From: Xanthostigma xanthostigma
Taxonomy: Eukaryota > Arthropoda > Insecta > Raphidioptera > Raphidiidae
Length of the DNA: 64,000 nucleotides
Assembly (NCBI GenBank): GCA_963575645.1
Contig: OY754466.1
Span: 7,108,001 to 7,172,000 of the forward strand
Reading direction: 5' to 3'
Each line of letters begins with the position of its first letter. Positions within the stretch are counted from its first letter, which is position 1. The notes under the pieces are model-generated. The model ran no database searches, was not told the DNA's origin, and was given only the letters and a program-made list of their open reading frames with translations. Below, piece after piece: positions 34,293-44,300 of the stretch. Made by a program: the position numbers and the translations under genes.

Positions 34293-34900
34293 ATTAACAC
34301 AACTGTTCTAGTCCGTAGTGGAAATTATTTATTTACATAAATATTTAACAAAACAGTTAAACATACAAACGAAAGTGTATTTCTTTAACTTAACAGAATT
34401 AATAACGTTATAACAGAAATAAAATAACGACAGTTCCAAATAATAAAATAAAAGACCAATTAACTGAGAATAAAGAGTCAATTATGTACACAAAATATTT
34501 ACAACACACAAACACAACAAAGTTTATTAGCACACTTGTCTATTAACTATATTCACACGACTATTCACAAAAGTTATTTATGTAAAACGAGATTTATATA
34601 ATTGCACTCAATGGTTTGCACACACAAAACTTTATTTATCTTCACAGTATAATGATTTATGTCGCAACGCCAGACTTGTATCAACACAGCTCACGAACAA
34701 CTTACTGACTGCCTCAACCACTCCGCTCGCATTTTATAGCTTCGTCCCACGCTTCATGCATGTTCTAGAAGTTCAACCTTTCTTTCCATGCATTGCCTTC
34801 TCCGGCAATTCTAAGAAAGGTCGGGTCTACTTGGCTACCTGTTTTCCATTGTTGTTGTTGCTAGAGGATTCTACAGAAGCCATAGTCGTCCCAACAGGGG
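34293..34900 (-). mobile_element. Solo LTR (Gypsy-like) with readable promoter
   Basis: On the minus strand the element begins near TGTTGGGACGAC and ends near GAACAGTTGTGTTA. It contains a TATA box (TATAAAATG), an initiator TCAGT about 30 bases downstream, and several AATAAA-type signals toward the 3' side, which is the U3-R-U5 order of an LTR. The relative at 27.6 kb lacks sharp ends. No gag/pol adjoins, so it is a solo LTR. Ends are approximate. Confidence 0.65.
34700..34739 (-). promoter_or_regulatory. LTR core promoter: TATA box and Inr
   Basis: TATAAAATGCG on the minus strand (about 34739 downward) is followed some 30 bases later by CAGTCAGTAAG, matching the arthropod initiator TCAGT. 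The spacing is what a Pol II core promoter requires. Activity is not shown by the sequence. Confidence 0.55.
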
Positions 34901-34905
34901 GTACG

Positions 34906-34972
34906 CAACAATATTATTAAAAGAAAATAATGTTAGGACTCCTAACATTATTTCCTTTTAATAATATTGTTG
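34906..34972. repeat. Near-perfect palindrome, 33-bp arms, 1-nt centre
   Basis: Arms 34906-34938 and 34940-34972 pair with one mismatch (34924/34954). It is directly followed by a second palindrome at 34978-35000 (ATCACTCCTAA arms, 1-nt centre). Both contain the word CTCCTAAC. The pair sits at the 5' side of the solo LTR. Confidence 0.9.
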
Positions 34973-35000
34973 TTAGAATCACTCCTAACTTAGGAGTGAT

Positions 35001-35249
35001 CCCACTTGCGGTCAAAAAATGTGATAATTTCTAATAGGTTTATTTAAAATACAGCACCCCGTAGTCGTGTTTTTCCCTAATTTGCTTTTCACTGCGCATC
35101 AAAAACACCATCGCATCAACAGCACCCCGTAATCGTGTATTAAGGAACTCCCCCATAACCCCGCCGCTTGTCACTGCGCAACAAAAACACCATTTTCATA
35201 TATCCCTAACTTGAGAAATGATCGGTTATCCATACAAACTTTCATCCCC
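35001..35249. other. No gene; short duplicated phrase
   Basis: A phrase ACAGCACCCCGTA(G/A)TCGTGT occurs at ~35051 and ~35119, followed in both by CACTGCGCA and CAAAAACACCAT. An imperfect 68-bp tandem duplication. Confidence 0.6.
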
Positions 35250-35411
35250 TATATCAGCCCTTCAGATTTTTGAGACAAACAGTAGCCTATGTCCTTCCTC
35301 GGGATGCAATCTATCTCCTTGCCAAATTTTATCGAAATTTGTTTAGCGGTTTAAGCGTGAAAGCTTAACAAACAAACAAACTCACATTCGCATTTATAAT
35401 ATTAGTTAGGA
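35250..35411 (-). mobile_element. Helitron 5' fragment
   Basis: On the minus strand the end reads A|TCCTAACTAATATTATAAA then TGCGAATGTGAGTTTG and GCGTGAAAGC-type sequence, the 5' part of a common lepidopteran Helitron class. No 3' hairpin with CTAG follows. Confidence 0.55.
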
Positions 35412-35469
35412 TAGTGTCCAACACCTTAATCAGTTCGTTGAATCAACGCTCACCACTAACAGCGTGCAC

Positions 35470-35810
35470 TAGAGCTGTAACAAACCGTATGTATTCGTTA
35501 CTGAGTAACGGGTACATCGTTTGACTCGAAGTAACGACTCGTTACTTACAAATTCATTTCGTTACTCGCATTTGTCGTATCCACGTCAGTTTGACTCGTT
35601 TGATGCGGTTATACGTTATACGAACGAAGTCATACCGTATCACGTATGCGACGCGCCTCGGTGCGATGGTACATGCTCGATGCTGTTAATACACGATTGT
35701 ATGTCGTATGAAAAGTAACGAATAACGTAACGATACGAAAGTAACGGGTACTGGTTCTTTAGTAACGAATACCTACGGGTACACAATTTCTCGTTACTTT
35801 TACAGCTCTA
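35470..35810 (+). mobile_element. hAT-type MITE 'TAGAGCTGTAA', copy 1
   Basis: Ends TAGAGCTGTAA and TTACAGCTCTA; flanked by the perfect octamer GCGTGCAC (35462-35469 and 35811-35818). The interior is packed with the words CGTTACT and AGTAACG, many in inverted pairs, and a central GTATACGTTATACGAACG-like stretch. A second copy with its own perfect octamer is at 55442-55777 in the opposite orientation. An open frame inside is incidental. Confidence 0.9.
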
Positions 35811-35818
35811 GCGTGCAC

Positions 35819-36220
35819 TAATGAGTAGTGGTAATGAATCAGTGAGTCAAAACGCCGTTTTATATTATACAGGAATACTTTCACTCAACCTTAGATTTAA
35901 TAGTACTTTGCGGCAAAGATTATAGCCGTTATGGTATTCGCTTTGGGGTTATAATTTCTGAACAGCATCTCTTTGTAAATTATTATTGTGGCTTGCTTTA
36001 TAAAATAGCTTAAACTACAGTTTTCGTCGCTAATTTATAGGGGTATTAAATTTATAACTGAATATATAGAGCCCTTCTAAATGTATAAAACTGATTTAAC
36101 AGTCAAAGCTACCAGATTTCACATAGTCCGGATTTTATGTGTAATCTCAGAGCAAAGTACAAGACTGTCTGGACAACCCCTTCACTAAATTTTTTTAAAC
36201 CAAGCAGCCCTTTTTGCATA
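35819..36220. other. No gene recognised
   Basis: Nothing recognised. Confidence 0.5.
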
Positions 36221-36222
36221 TA

Positions 36223-37093
36223 CAGGGTGAGTCAGACCACCCGTATCAGTCGTTTTTTTCGAAAACGGTTAGTCGTAGAGAATTGTCTCAAAAATCTGTA
36301 TTATAAAAGCCCTAATGAAGAATCGAATGGTGATATTTTTTCCCTCCGGAAAGGTCGGCTTCCCTGTTAGTTTGCTCCGGAATGTTCAGAACTCCGGAAT
36401 GTTAAATGGCACGATAGGTCGAAAGTGGTATTGTTGAAAAGATCTTTAAAAAATAAGCAAGTTTTGTAGGATATTTTTTTTTGTTACTGCCACCCCTGTT
36501 AAGTAATATTCGTTTGAAATTATTAAATTAACATGTCAATAACAAAAAAGTCGGCATTTAAAATCTAGTTACCTAATTGAACAATGTCACAATAAGTTTT
36601 CAATAATTGCAATTGTTTTTTTTTTGTCGGAAAATACTTCCAGGTACTCATAACTTAATATCTAGAAGAGCTCTGCAGTGTTTAGAAGTAAATTGAAGAC
36701 AGTTTGAACATTTGTGACATTGTTTAATTAGGTAACTAGATTTTAAATGCCAACTTTTAAAATTAAGTTTGTTATTCTTACATGTTAATTTAATAATTTC
36801 AAACGAATATTACTTAACAGGGGTGGCAGTAACAAAAAAAAATGTCCTACAAAACTTGCTTATTTTTTAAAGATCTTTTCAACAATACCACTTTCGACCT
36901 ATCGTGCCATTTAACATTCCGGAGTTCTGAACATTCCGGAGCAAACTAACAGGGAAGCCGACCTTTCCGGAGGGAAAAAATATCACCATTCGATTCTTCA
37001 TTAGGGCTTTTATAATACAGATTTTTGAGACAATTCTCTACGACTAACCGTTTTCGAAAAAAACGACTGATACGGGTGGTCTGACTCACCCTG
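36223..37093. mobile_element. mariner-like MITE with ~330-bp inverted arms
   Basis: The ends are CAGGGTGAGTCAGACCACCC and its reverse complement, both next to TA (36221-36222, 37094-37095). The arms extend about 330 bp each with few mismatches and enclose a ~190-bp unrelated centre. TA duplication and CAG-type ends indicate the Tc1/mariner superfamily. No transposase. A single-arm relative lies at 2.8-3.15 kb. Confidence 0.85.
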
Positions 37094-37194
37094 TATACTT
37101 AACAAGATTAAGTTATTTTAAAAGTTATTTATTTTGTTTATAATACATTTTTAAATATTTTTTATGATGTAATCTTGTTAAGTATATAATATGT

Positions 37195-37683
37195 AAAAAT
37201 ATAGTTTAAAAAAAACGAAAAAACACGCTTTATATCGAACTAAAAAGTAAAAAATATTTTTTTTAAAATAAGCTTAAAAAGCGTGGGGCGCTTTGTTCCA
37301 CATTTTCGTACATCGAGCACCCCACGCTTTTTAAGCTTATTTTAAAAAAAATATTTTTTACTTTTTAGTTCGATATAAAGCGTGTTTTTTAGTTTTTTTT
37401 AAACTATATTTATTTTACACTTTTTAGTTCGATTTATTGTCAAAAATTTGCCGAAAAAAACAATTTTTATTTTCGACGTGGACGGGATTAGAACCCACGA
37501 CCCGTGATGCCGAGAGTTGACGTCAGTGAAGACCCGTGCCTTAGACCGCACGGCTAGCCAGTGTACTTACTGTGCTGGCATATTATACCGCTATATAAAC
37601 CACTTGCTGTAGTCCAAATGAAAGTTACAAACATACATACATACATACAAACTTACAAGTGAAGTTAATATAAAGCGTGTAAA
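37195..37683 (-). mobile_element. Fold-back element family C, copy 2
   Basis: Same core hairpin (GCGTGGGGCG/CACCCCACGC arms) and same loop as copies 1 and 3, but the arms lack the ~35-bp AACAATAATGAATAAAAAAT-type segment. The outer arms (ACACGCTTTATATCGAACTA) are complete on both sides. The tRNA-like module and the ACTTACAAGTGAA... terminus follow. Confidence 0.75.
37475..37560 (-). ncRNA. tRNA-like module (class II, Leu-like) in element C2
   Basis: Same A-box-like GCGGTCTAAGGC and B-box-like GGTTCTAATCC spacing as the module at 2.26 kb, with few differences. Confidence 0.6.
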
Positions 37684-38119
37684 AAAGGCTCCATAAAGCA
37701 ATAAATTTGTAGCCTAATTACTTAAACATTTTTTGTTTTTTTTCAATGAAAACGTTTTTTCGAAAAAAACTAGTTACCAATAGCCTCACTTTTTTAAAAA
37801 TAAATTAAAAGTTTTTTTTTGTTACGATTTGTCGCTGAATTAATAAACTTGATTTATTGACCCAAAAAGCGATACATTATTGTTTTAAAGTCTGGTTTAT
37901 AATAAAGTAAAAGCCTGAAATCGGATTATTCCACTTTAATGTTATGTAAACAATAAAAATGAAAATAGTTAAAGCCTTTTGTGTTTATGTTTTGCAGATA
38001 TAGGAATAAAAGATTATGTCGGGAAGTCAAAAATATCGCTGTAGATAATTCCAGATTAAACTTAATACGCCTAACTACCGGTTATACGAGGTGCGCTCAA
38101 ATTTAAATAGCCGCGTTTT
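37684..38119. other. No gene recognised
   Basis: AT-rich; nothing recognised. Confidence 0.5.
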
Positions 38120-38290
38120 GTAGGGTTCCGTAGCCAAATGGCAAAAAATGGAACCTTAATAATTTCGACATGTCCGTCCGCCTGTCTATCCGTATGTCAC
38201 AGCCTTATAAGTCCGCCATCTTTCCATCGATTCGGATGAAATTTTACAGGCAAGTGTCTTGTGTAAACCGCCAATATTACAAAAAAAAAT
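38120..38290 (+). mobile_element. Dispersed lepidopteran repeat fragment
   Basis: TTTGTAGGGTTCCGTAGCC followed by TGTCCGTCCGCCTGTC and GATTCGGATGAAATTTTAC is a frequent lepidopteran repeat motif set. Its right limit is unclear. Confidence 0.55.
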
Positions 38291-38980
38291 TAGGGGTAAC
38301 TGTCCCTACATAGAGCTGAAGGATTTTATCATTTTAATAGTGCAAATTATAACTCATGGACTCTCGACTTCTATAATCAATTAATAATCCATAAAACTCT
38401 AACGTAGTTTTTTTTTTAAACTTTTCCCTATATACAAAAATAATAATAATGGTAATGCATAAGACTACTAGCAAACAACATTCAAGTTTTAGCATTAAGC
38501 TTATTCCACTGGGTAATTAATAAGGAACCAGTATATAAAAATATTTAAAATTGTAACTTACTTTTATAATGTGACAATAAAATCTTGTCTATCTTATCTA
38601 TCTATCCATAACAATGACGCACTTCTAGGTTAGGGTATTATATTTGTCAACCAACGAATGCGATCAGTAGTTAGCTCATAAACACGTCATCAAACACAAC
38701 GGAAAAATATTTTATTTTATTTATTATAATTTGTGAATGTGTAATTGAACATACCTCGTATAAGCTATATAAAAAACGTCATAAACATTTTTTGAAAGCT
38801 TGAATGTTTATAAAACTTTTTTTATCGAATTATGATAAAGCTGTCCATTTTATATCAGTTACAACGTTTTTTCCAAGCTCTAAACCCTTTTTTAAATTTA
38901 GAATACCGTCCTGAATATGATTATTACTTATGTTTACTTTTATCTCCCAGCTTTTAGGATTAAAAGTCGTACATTTAATT
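38291..38980. other. No gene; retroposon-like 3' end near 38570-38610
   Basis: GACAATAAAATCTTGTC followed by (TATCT)n resembles the 3' tails of LINEs that end in short repeats. No coding part identified. Confidence 0.4.
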
Positions 38981-39033
38981 TAATTTTTCATTTTTGTAAG
39001 AAGGGTCCCCCTTCTTACAAAAATGAAAAATTA
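38981..39033. repeat. Perfect hairpin, 25-bp arms, 3-nt loop
   Basis: Arms 38981-39005 and 39009-39033 are exact complements; the stem top is AAGAAGGG / CCCTTCTT. A second hairpin with a similar top but different lower arms lies at 39300-39362. Confidence 0.9.
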
Positions 39034-39299
39034 TGGAAATTTTTTTTTCTGATATACATACGTATAGAAAAAGTCATTCTGAATCGATTCCGACCATCCG
39101 CAACCCTGTATCTCTTTTAGTTTCGGAGGTATAGCCCATTTTATCTGTTTAAATTTTTATACACTTTAAACCGTCATAGCGTCTAAACTAATAGAGATAC
39201 GAATTTGCGCTTAGACCTAATCGATTCAGCGTACTTTTTTCTATAAGACAAGTCAACATTAAGCATATCTGAGATAATTTTATATTTTTCCAAATATCA

Positions 39300-39362
39300 T
39301 TTTTTCAAAAACAGAAAAATTAAGAAAGTCCCCCCTTCTTACTTTTTCTGTTTTTGAAAAAA
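39300..39362. repeat. Hairpin, 27-bp arms, 9-nt loop
   Basis: Arms 39300-39326 and 39336-39362 pair with one mismatch. The top (TTAAGAA...CCCCCCTTCTTA) echoes the hairpin 300 bp to the left, while the lower arms (TTTTTTCAAAAACAG) differ. Confidence 0.88.
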
Positions 39363-40146
39363 CCGAGAAATCTGTTAGATATTTGTTTATATTTTTAAAG
39401 TACTGAACAATTTTTGGTATGTTCTTCAAAATTACGGGTTTTTCCCCAAAAAAAAAACTGTTAATAACACGGAGCGACATCTGAATTTATTTATTTAAAG
39501 CTATTAGTTCAGAAACAAATCTGGTAGAATTTGCTCAAAGCTTTTAGTCCAGACGCCAGGTCGCAAGCTAAATACATTTTGCAGAAATGTATCTATCGCA
39601 CCCGGATGAAATCGGGACGGACCGCGTTTGTTCGCAACTAAAGATAGATCATTGTGCAGAGAGAGACAGAGAGATAGAGAGAGAGAGCTTCGCCAATATA
39701 TTTATAATGTTAATATACGCTATATTAGTCGTTAATTTTCAGACCGGCGTTCATGTACCGTACCTATAATATAGAACTGATTTTATTTTTAGGTATAAAG
39801 AAGTCGGTTAGATAAAGATATATGTATATGCGCCATCTTTGTTCAACTCATAGTCATTTGTATTAAACGTAAACTGACATCTCGCATTTCAAATAAATCG
39901 AAAATGTCATGTTTCGAAATGGCGGTATTTGTACCTGGAAATTGTTCCACTCTTTTATAGGAATTGCGCTGCCAACGTGATATTTTTTTATTATTAAGGA
40001 TGTTGAGCCGTTTTACGAAGATAATGAAAAAAATCTGAAATAAAGTTTTTTTAATAGATTTTTTAATGACAAACTTTTCTGTAAAAAATCCAAAATCATT
40101 AGGAGATTTATAAAGTTAAAAATTAAAAAAAACTTTTACATGTAGT
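39363..40146. other. No gene; (GA)-rich stretch at 39655-39687
   Basis: GAGAGACAGAGAGATAGAGA microsatellite; otherwise unassigned AT-rich DNA. Confidence 0.5.
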
Positions 40147-40435
40147 CTTATGGAAAATATGTCAACCTATGCAAACGGTACATTTTAATTTTTTGCAAAT
40201 AACCAAATAATGTCAGCAGTTCCGAAAACTAACTATGTAAAGCATCGATGTCTTACGCATATTTTAATATTTTTTCCAATTTAATTAGGAGACTTATGGA
40301 AAATATGTCAACCTATGCAAACGGTGCATTTTAATTTTTTGCAAATAACCAAATGATGTCAGCAGTTCCGAAAACTAACTAGGTATGTAAAGCATCGATA
40401 TTTTACGCATATTTTAATATTATTTCAATCAAAAA
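40147..40435. repeat. Two-unit tandem duplication, 146 bp
   Basis: CTTATGGAAAATATGTCAAC starts units at 40147 and 40293; the units are about 95% alike by eye. Confidence 0.9.
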
Positions 40436-41396
40436 AATAATAAACCTTAGCACTTTCCGATTATGGACTTTTATTGTTAACAATTTTAACTGAATTTTCA
40501 ACTTTTTAATGATTTAATTTTAATTTTTATTACTTCTAATTTCTTTTTTTAATTATTTACTGCAAAAAATATGTAAAATACAGATATTTACATACATTTA
40601 TTTTTTCTAGCCTAACTTTGTACAAAAAATTCAAAAGTTAGTCCATTAAGTAAAATACTGAAACAATTATTAATTAATATTAAAAAAAATTATTTATTTA
40701 TGCCTTTATGACAATAATTTATTAGTATCATCGACTTAAACGTTTTGTAAAAATCTATTATGAAAAAGATCCCATTTAGAATTCGACTTACTTTTGATTG
40801 GGACTGTAACACACCAACCTCTTTAAATCTAGTTTTATTTCTAAAAAAATCATAGACAAAACATGTGTGTAGGTACAGAAAAAATTTTTTTGAAACAAAC
40901 AAATGTTTGTTTATGCCTATTGGTTGTATGATCTGTATCACTGACTCATCACGAATCTCCAAAACTATACGCCCGTCACCGTGGACATAACTGTATCCAC
41001 CATAAATAACGATTGACATGAAATTTGGCATAGTTACTCCTTTCTCGACGTAGACACTCACTAAGAACGGATTTTATGCTAATTCTATCTAAAACAGATT
41101 TTTTACCTATCCCATATGCTATGGGTGTGAGTTGTTACGAGGATGGGTGTGGTTGGTTGCGTAGAAAGAGAGAGAGAGAGGGTATATATAAGTAATGTTA
41201 GCAGAAAAATCCGTTCTTAGGGGATAAATAAAAACAAATAAATAAAACGATATGACAAATCATAAGTAAAACAGAATCAAACTTAACTTTATTCATGTGG
41301 ATTACAAAGTTAGAATTATAACCTGTAGTTTTGGTTTAAATGGTACGCAGAAATTTACTAATAAAAGTAAATATGGAAAGTTCAAATATGTCCTAT
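40436..41396. other. No gene recognised
   Basis: A 123-codon minus-strand frame (40690-41061) has no domain I recognise and AT-driven composition. A short (AG)n lies at 41168-41181. Confidence 0.45.
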
Positions 41397-41730
41397 AAAA
41401 AAACCGAGTGTGCTTTAGACCAGACGACTGAAGTAAAACTTCTTCCTGCCATAATTTGTTATTATTCACCAGAAAATTCACAAAATATGAACTTTAAAAT
41501 GAATTTACAATTTTATGAGATAAAGAGAGAAAGAAAATGTGCGCGCGCACCTGTCTCTTGCCCCTAATAAGTAATATACGAAACGTAACTCTCTCTTTCT
41601 ATCTTCACTAACTTATATCCCCCTCTCAATTTCCGTTCGCCTCGCCCGATCACACTTTTCGTAACGCTCTCGTCACGCATTCACCAGCTTACTCCCCAAG
41701 TCAAGTTGCGTAAAGAAGTTTTACTTCAAA
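41397..41730 (-). mobile_element. Element D, copy 2
   Basis: Reverse-orientation copy of the element at 22.79 and 46.24 kb: AAACCGAGTGTGCTTTAG, GAAGTAAAACTTCTTCCTGC, CCAGCTTACTCCCCAAGTC, ending GCGTAAAGAAGTTTTACTTC. The middle is shorter than in the other copies and carries extra CT-rich sequence. Confidence 0.65.
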
Positions 41731-42117
41731 AATTACTAAAAAATTGCCCTTTTGACATTGAAAATTTTCCCACATCACTGGTAATGGGTTGATATAAATT
41801 GTCAGATTGTCTCGAATTAATTAGTCTGGAATTTGGAAATATGTTAAGATGCATTTTAAAAACTTAAAATTGCCATAAAGAACTTGAACAATCTATAGAT
41901 ACACACGCACCGCTACAAGTCGACTACATTGTGAAAATCTACCTCACAATCCTATTTCCTGCAATATATTACTAGCCTTAGCGTTTCAGACACTATTTTC
42001 CATTTCTTAACATACGTACGGACATATTATACGGGGTGGCAAAATACAATGTAGGTAGATAATGCTTGTGTTTGCGGCAGAATATATTTTATAATCAAGA
42101 AACTTATTACCTACAAA
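41731..42117. other. No gene recognised
   Basis: Nothing recognised. Confidence 0.5.
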
Positions 42118-43122
42118 CAGGGGTCGGCAACCTGAGGCTCGCGAGCCGCATTAGACTCTTTAGATGTAAAGTTGCGGCTCTCCAGTTCCATACGCAAAAA
42201 ATAATTATTTTATTATATAAACCCTTATAAATCGTCCAATCGATCCATGATTGAGCACCATGTCTATCTCTCAGCCATTTCCACTCGCGGCTCACCCGCA
42301 CGCTCCCGCCGCGACGTGTTGTCCTCGGACATATACAGTGTGGTCACTTAAGTGTGCAACATATGGGAAAATTTTTAATTAAATGCACAACTAAATTTCA
42401 AATATTGCCAAAAGTTGGTGCATGTCCGATAATAATCATTTTAGGTGCTCTTAGAATTGTTGAAACTCAAACAGCATACAGAATGGGTCAAAAAATATAA
42501 AAATTGTACAAGAGTAAAGTGCCCTTATTTCAAAAAATTCAGCGAAATGTTATAATAAAAAGTTGTTTATCAGCGAAATGTTATAATAAAAAGTTGTTTA
42601 GAATTAAAAGTTATGCCCGAATACCAAAACATGGCTTTCTAAGAAAAAACATTTTTTTTTTTGAAAAACCAAAATTATAATTTTTTTGAAATTTTTTTTA
42701 TACTTACCTTAAATACACTAATAAATTATTCAAAATCAAATCAATTTCGCATAGCTTTGTTCAAATTCAGGCATATTTGTAAAATTAACTTAGATTTTTA
42801 ATTTTTTATGGAATCACAAACTTTATGTTTATTGCAACGATATTAAACACCCTGTATGCTGTTTGAGTTTCAACAATTCTAAGAGCACCTAAAATGATTA
42901 TCGGACATGTACCAGCTTTTGGCAATATTTATATTTTGGTTGTGCATTTAATTAAAAATTTTCCCATATGTTGCACACTTAAGTGACCATACTGTATATT
43001 ATACCTATATAAGCAAATACTATAATACTGAAACGAAAATGTTTAGTGGCTCTTTAAAAACTGGGAAATTTTGTAAATTGTAACTTTTGACTCTTCCGTC
43101 TCAAAAGGTTGCCTAAAGCGTG
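42118..43122. mobile_element. hAT-type element interrupted by a mariner-like MITE
   Basis: The left end CAGGGGTCGGCAACCTG with GGCTCGCGAGCCGC, and the right part with GGCTCTTTAAAAACTG, GACTCTTCCGTCTC and AAAGGTTGCC, are the two sides of a common hAT-type element. The right terminus is decayed; the possible target duplication CCTACAAA against CCTAAAGA matches only 6 of 8. The interior is split by the element at 42336-42994. Confidence 0.65.
42336..42994. mobile_element. mariner-like MITE nested in the hAT element
   Basis: Ends CAGTRTGGTCACTTAAGTG in inverted orientation, next to TA on both sides (42334-42335, 42995-42996). Inverted arms of roughly 150 bp contain TGCTCTTAGAATTGTTG and its complement. 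An internal 32-bp tandem duplication (CAGCGAAATGTTATAATAAA) lies at about 42540-42602. No transposase. Confidence 0.82.
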
Positions 43123-43674
43123 CCTAAAGAAGTTTTACTTCAAAAAAGGACAAAGAAATGGAGTGCTTTTGTCGACTTGCGGTTCTCTCTCGATAACTTC
43201 AGGAACTTTTAGGGCCATATTCATAAAGACTTGTTAAATCTCTCAATAGTTATTGAATCGTTAACTGTTATTGAACCAATAAGGAAAGTTGGTATTCATG
43301 AAGCAAAATTGTCAAATATATAACTATTATCTCGATAAGATTTGTGTCCTTATTATAAATTGTAAGTTGTTCAGTGGATATCAGGTAAAATGAAATATCC
43401 CTAAATATCTTATCTTTTAACGCTGATGAAAACAAAACCAAAATCAAATCTTTGTTAACATCTGATTATATTACATATATAAAATATCTGACTAATTTTC
43501 AGATAATCTTTCGTACTAACTAAATTAACATGTGATCTACTTATAGAGGGTAGAGATTCCTCTATGATGTGATCAATAACGCAGTCATATTGGATTAATT
43601 GTCAAAAACCGAAAAGAAATGGAATAGAATATATTGTTCATAATTTTAATAAAGATTGTCTAAAAAATTAGTTC

Positions 43675-44269
43675 AAAACAATATTTGATCCTAAAAAAAA
43701 AAAATTAAACTCCAAAAACATTATCCGAACTTTGTATTTATTAAAAAATATAGTAAACCAAGAAAAAGTATTACCCAGATAATCCGTATGAGATTTAATC
43801 ACGGCTGCTTTCAATCTCATTTGTTTAGAATAGGCGTCGTAAATTCCCAAATTTGTAATTGCGACAACTCATCAATAGCTGATTTGAATCATATATTTCT
43901 ATCATGTCAAAATTATACTCCGGACGAAATATGGCAACACTTACAAGAAAAAGGTTTATATTTTCCTCTCAATTTAAGTTATATTCTAAGTACCTACAGG
44001 TAGTTTCGAAATATATGAAATATTAAATGAATATTGTGCCAGACATAATATCACTATATGAAATTTACTAACAGTAGTCATTTTGTATGTTCTTCCAAGG
44101 TCTGAGTCCTGCGTTTGTTTATGGTTCCTAATGCTGCGCGGGCCTGTGGCGAGAAGAGGTGTTGGTCCCTTTATCCCATGTTTGTTTTATCCTTATTTTT
44201 ATTTTTATTGTGTCTGGCACATGGGATTATATCCTTGAAGCCAAGGGGGGTTTAAAAAAAAAAAAAAAA
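43675..44269 (+). mobile_element. 5'-truncated LINE with poly(A) tail and target duplication
   Basis: A coding tail, ~250 bp of 3' untranslated sequence and a 16-base A-run (44254-44269). The word AATTAGTT precedes the insertion (43667-43674) and follows or overlaps the A-run (44268-44275), which fits a target-site duplication. It lies inside the TIR element at 43.2-44.3 kb. Confidence 0.75.
43701..44003 (+). pseudogene. LINE ORF2 C-terminal zinc-knuckle region
   Basis: The frame begins upstream of the first methionine at 43788 (KHYPNFVFIKK...SKPRKSITQIIR can be read in frame) and continues through MRFNHGCFQSHLFRIGVV, then CNCD...DLNHIFLSC. The pattern R-xR-xxH/NHG...hL-xRIG followed by C-x-C-x(n)-H-x(4)-C is the C-terminal zinc-binding motif of Jockey-like LINE ORF2 proteins. 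Reverse transcriptase and endonuclease are absent because the copy is 5' truncated. The frame is uninterrupted, so the insertion is probably young. Confidence 0.75.
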
Positions 44270-44300
44270 TTAGTTATTGGTTCTTTATGAATACGACCTT

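Larger units (their letters stand above)
43211..44300. mobile_element. TIR element split by a LINE
   Basis: GGGCCATATTCATAAAGAC at 43212 is mirrored at the right by TTCTTTATGAATACGACC (about 44281-44298). The GGGYCGTATTCATAAA terminus is seen in short DNA transposons of insects, but I cannot assign the superfamily. Without the LINE insert (43675-44269) it would be about 490 bp. Confidence 0.6.

Noticed and set aside
33950-34340. Four overlapping ~100-117-codon frames on both strands with five-residue repeats
   Set aside because: They arise from a stop-free 15-bp minisatellite; all frames of a multiple-of-three repeat stay open. No gene context.
40690-41061. 123-codon minus-strand frame
   Set aside because: AT-driven composition, no recognisable domain, no second copy.
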